A DNA stretch of 7,136 bases from NCBI GenBank assembly GCA_016297535.1, contig JAEDGL010000123.1, positions 1-7,136 on the forward strand, given 5' to 3'. The stretch's first letter is position 1. Every line of letters begins with the position of its first letter. Shown here in pieces: positions 6,276 to 7,136 of this stretch. The notes under the pieces were generated by a model. It made no database searches, was not told where the DNA came from, and saw nothing but the letters and a program-made list of their open reading frames with translations. A program made the position numbers and the translations under genes. The DNA is from Clostridia bacterium (lineage in GTDB: Bacteria > Bacillota > Clostridia > Christensenellales > Aristaeellaceae).

Positions 6276-7136
6276 TTATATCATCAGCGAAAACAGATCC
6301 ACCTGGCTGGTGGCGGGCAGGCCCTCCAGCGCGCCCTGGGCGCGCAGGGTTTCAATCACGCCGTCGCCCAGATGTGCCCGGCTCTTGAGATCCTCCACGC
6401 TGATGTAGGGGCGGCTTGCGTCGCGGGTGTCGATAATGCCCTGCGCGGCCGCCTCGGGGAAGCCGCTGATGGAGGTAAAGGGGCAGCGCAGGTCATCGCC
6501 CTCGATGAGAAAATTTTTGAGATCGGAGCGGTACAGATCCACAGGAAGCATGCGGATACCGCGCAGCTGCATTTCCAGCAGCATGCGGTAGGCGTTTTCT
6601 TCCTGTTTTTCGCGTACGCTCATTTTTTCCTCGCGGTTCTGAAATTCCACAATCAGGTCGCGCAGGGTTTCCTTGCTCAATAGCATCCGTCCCGCGTCAA
6701 ACCCGTCGCCGCGGATGGTGAAATACGCCGCGTAATACGCCTGCGGACGGTACACCTTGTACCACGCCACGCGCAGGCCCATGGTTACATACGCCACCGC
6801 GTGGCCGCGCGGAAACATGTACTTGATCTTGTGACAGCTTTCAATGGCCCAGTCGGGTACATCGTGCTCGCGCATGGCCTCCTCCCACTCGGGCTTCAGG
6901 CCGCGGCCCTTGCGCACGGATTCCATAATGTCAAAGCTCATCTTCTCCTGCATGCCCTTGGAAATGAGAAAGTTCATGATATCGTCGCGCGTGCAGAAGC
7001 ACTGCGCCAGCTTGGCCTTGCCGGAGTTGATGATATCCTGCGCGTTGCCCAGCCATACGTCCGTGCCGTGGGACAGGCCGGAAATGCGGATCAGCTCCTC
7101 CATGGTGGTGGGGCGGGTTTCCATCAGCATGCCGCG
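6276..7136 (-). CDS. polC: DNA polymerase III PolC-type, C-terminal part (5' end outside window)
   Basis: The last 286 codons of PolC, the Gram-positive replicative polymerase, usually about 1400-1450 residues; the frame is open to the window edge, so the true start lies to the right. The Met codon at 7128-7130 is internal: Arg-Gly precede it, matching the family's RGMLxETRPTT. Recognisable blocks follow in order: ISGLSHGTDVWLGNAQ; CTRDDIM; SVRKGRGL; HDVPDWAIESCHKIKYMF; a fingers block FPRGHAVAYV whose FPRGH is encoded at 6801-6815; YYAAYFTIRG; VDLYRS; then a C-terminal duplex-binding region. The clamp-binding motif QVDLF (6291-6305) sits near the end and is followed by four extra residues, SLMI. 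FPRGH differs from the FPKAH I recall for Bacillus PolC. The OB, PHP, exonuclease and catalytic palm domains are not in view. The stop codon touches that of dnaE. Confidence 0.97.
   Translation of the reverse strand, partial: RGMLMETRPTTMEELIRISGLSHGTDVWLGNAQDIINSGKAKLAQCFCTRDDIMNFLISKGMQEKMSFDIMESVRKGRGLKPEWEEAMREHDVPDWAIESCHKIKYMFPRGHAVAYVTMGLRVAWYKVYRPQAYYAAYFTIRGDGFDAGRMLLSKETLRDLIVEFQNREEKMSVREKQEENAYRMLLEMQLRGIRMLPVDLYRSDLKNFLIEGDDLRCPFTSISGFPEAAAQGIIDTRDASRPYISVEDLKSRAHLGDGVIETLRAQGALEGLPATSQVDLFSLMI
6322..6352 (+). terminator. GC-rich hairpin inside the polC end, possible dnaE transcript terminator
   Basis: GCGCGCC (6329-6335) and GGCGCGC (6339-6345) form a perfect 7-bp stem with a 3-base loop. 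It can be extended by CCCT (6322-6325) with AGGG (6346-6349) across a 3-base bulge, and is followed on the plus strand by only three T residues. It begins about 47 bases after the dnaE stop and is the strongest hairpin I noticed downstream. The short T-tract makes intrinsic termination doubtful. The sequence also encodes PolC residues LRAQGALEG, so the repeat may reflect coding constraint. Confidence 0.25.

Noticed and set aside
7128..7130. A separate small gene starting at this ATG
   Set aside because: The frame stays open to the window edge and the flanking residues match the interior of PolC, so this is an internal methionine of a truncated view.

Overview
The window looks like chromosomal DNA of a GC-rich member of the Bacillota (Firmicutes), most likely in the Clostridia. 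The main reason is that it carries both a DnaE-type and a PolC-type DNA polymerase III alpha subunit, a pairing typical of that phylum. The ribosome binding sites are strong AAGGAGG-type and the promoters fit the sigma-A consensus. The long genes use GC-rich codons and largely avoid TTA, CTA and TCA, which is why long meaningless open frames lie opposite almost every gene. Genus cannot be read from the sequence.

Layout, left to right. Positions 1-102 are non-coding and hold a structured 3' region with a good bidirectional terminator candidate (31-56). Positions 103-2465, minus strand, are a complete polar amino acid ABC importer operon. It is transcribed in the order substrate-binding protein (1668-2465), permease (868-1536), ATPase (103-849). 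A hairpin with a short T-tract lies between the first two genes and probably lowers expression of the membrane genes relative to the binding protein. Positions 2466-2660 are a divergent promoter region. It has a near-consensus promoter for the importer, an extended -10 promoter for dnaE, a direct repeat of A-tracts between them, and a palindrome just downstream of each predicted transcription start. Positions 2661-6275, plus strand, are a full-length dnaE (1204 codons). Positions 6276-7136, minus strand, are the last 286 codons of polC, whose 5' part lies beyond the right edge.

The importer is expected to bring an unidentified polar amino acid across the membrane using ATP. The two polymerases are the replicative subunits that share the fork in this phylum; both carry a recognisable sliding-clamp binding motif (QMSLF inside DnaE, QVDLF at the PolC end). 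The most unusual feature is that these two genes are convergent neighbours whose stop codons touch with no base between them, so the transcripts must end inside, or run into, each other's gene.

I found no mobile element, CRISPR array, tRNA or rRNA, and no sign of an exotic accessory system. The genes are ordinary core and transport genes. The points of interest are their arrangement and the regulatory DNA. No gene-free stretch exceeds 300 bases.
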